Shown here: positions 63,456 to 64,000 of the stretch, one piece after another | Numbering within the stretch: the stretch's first letter is position 1 | Layout: each line of letters begins with the position of its first letter | Source: Phycisphaerales bacterium | GTDB lineage: Bacteria; Planctomycetota; Phycisphaerae; Phycisphaerales; SM1A02 | Direction of reading: 5' to 3' | Length of the DNA stretch: 64,000 nt | NCBI GenBank assembly: GCA_009691705.1 | Contig: SIAR01000009.1 | Span: 1 to 64,000 of the forward strand | Program-made: the position numbers and the translations under genes | Notes under the pieces: model-generated | Database searches by the model: none | The model's input: the letters and a program-made list of their open reading frames with translations, nothing else | What the model was told of the DNA's origin: nothing

Positions 63456-64000
63456 GTGAAAAATTCGAAGATCGGTCGCGACTTCACCCTCGCAGTGGTC
63501 GGCGCAACCGGAGCGGTGGGCTCGGAATTCATCCAGTTACTGGTCGCGTGCGGAGTTTCTGCGAGTCGCGTGCGTCTCTTTGCGAGCGAGCGGTCGGCTG
63601 GCCGAACCATCTCGGTCGCAGACCGGGCGATTCCCATTGAGTCGCTGAAGCCGGGCTGTTTCGCGGGCGTTGACATCGCCTTTTTTTCGGCGGGAAAGGC
63701 AATATCGAAGCAGTGGGCCTCTCAAGCGGTCGCTTCTGGCGCATGGGTGGTCGACAATTCAAGCGCATTTCGGATGGACCCGAGTGTTGCGCTGGTGATC
63801 CCAGAAGTGAATGCGGACGCCGTTGACGGGCAGGGCGCGCCAGCGATTGTAGCGGTCCCAAATTGCTCGACAATCGTCGCACTCGTCGCGGCGACTCCGC
63901 TGCACCGTGTTGCGAAAGTTCGGCGCATGACCGTCGCGACCTATCAGGCAGCGAGTGGGGCAGGCGCCGCAGCGATGCGTGAACTTGAAGCGCAAGCCCA
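63456..64000 (+). CDS. asd: aspartate-semialdehyde dehydrogenase, cut by window end
   Basis: The frame runs from GTG at 63456 to the window edge (181 residues visible). It has the NADP loop VVGATGAVGSE, VVDNSSAFRMD, the catalytic Cys in VPNCSTI and QAASGAG. It reduces aspartyl phosphate to the semialdehyde for Lys, Met, Thr and diaminopimelate synthesis. It is divergent from the leader-peptide gene, 111 bases apart. Confidence 0.93.
   Translation, partial: MKNSKIGRDFTLAVVGATGAVGSEFIQLLVACGVSASRVRLFASERSAGRTISVADRAIPIESLKPGCFAGVDIAFFSAGKAISKQWASQAVASGAWVVDNSSAFRMDPSVALVIPEVNADAVDGQGAPAIVAVPNCSTIVALVAATPLHRVAKVRRMTVATYQAASGAGAAAMRELEAQA

Overview
The window looks like a chromosomal segment of a planctomycete, most likely from the Phycisphaerae side of Planctomycetota. 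This is an inference. It rests on two tandem pairs of large pseudopilin-like proteins of the prepilin/H-X9-DG type, an AroD-AroE fusion, many short secreted lipoproteins, and high-GC compact coding with frequent 4-base ATGA/GTGA overlaps. No 16S gene or other direct taxonomic marker is present.

Layout. 1-2.4 kb: initiator tRNA (cut by the window edge), a small CMD/AhpD-type protein, a GT39-like glycosyltransferase and a PhaR-type regulator. 2.4-4.7 kb: an MFS exporter and NagZ. 4.7-9.2 kb: a complete manganese (or zinc) uptake locus with a divergent MntR-type repressor, binding protein, ATPase and two permeases; the second permease carries a fused cytoplasmic DtxR-like domain, and an 18-bp perfect palindrome covers the start codon of the binding protein. 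9.2-12.3 kb: a metal-efflux operon with a DUF2892-like membrane protein, a P1B-4 ATPase (SPC and HEGST motifs) and an M28 peptidase. 12.3-15.2 kb: a lipoprotein and the first pseudopilin pair. 15.2-19.4 kb: AsnS, a receiver-like protein, GroES and GroEL. 19.4-23.5 kb: a BNR/Asp-box secreted protein, the second pseudopilin pair and a five-copy 22-bp tandem repeat. 23.5-31 kb: aspartylglucosaminidase, cobalamin adenosyltransferase, Upp, ArgS, an M42-like peptidase, a RibBA-like protein with substituted active-site residues, and a LolA-like lipoprotein with a VSP repeat. 31-42.4 kb: thioesterase, TPR metallopeptidase, MFS, serine racemase/threonine dehydratase, a double-module Lrp regulator, ThiC, DUF5658, Xaa-Pro peptidase and phenylalanine hydroxylase. 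42.4-50.4 kb: AroDE-AroC, a lipoprotein, AsnB and a Wzx-like flippase. 50.4-52.1 kb: a small accessory island with an H-NS-like protein between two IS3-type transposase relics. 52.1-57.3 kb: ClpB, a BtuF-like binding protein, tRNA-Gln, a lipoprotein and ApaG. 57.3-63.4 kb: a three-gene peptide-export system (membrane-fusion protein, C39 peptidase/ABC transporter, second ABC transporter), followed on the opposite strand by a 49-codon gene for a double-glycine leader peptide with a strongly cationic, cysteine-free core. The window ends inside asd.

The most interesting part is the peptide-export locus with its unannotated-looking precursor gene. Next are the permease-DtxR fusion with the start-codon palindrome, the RibBA-like protein with replaced catalytic residues in both halves, the H-NS island, and the 22-bp repeat array.
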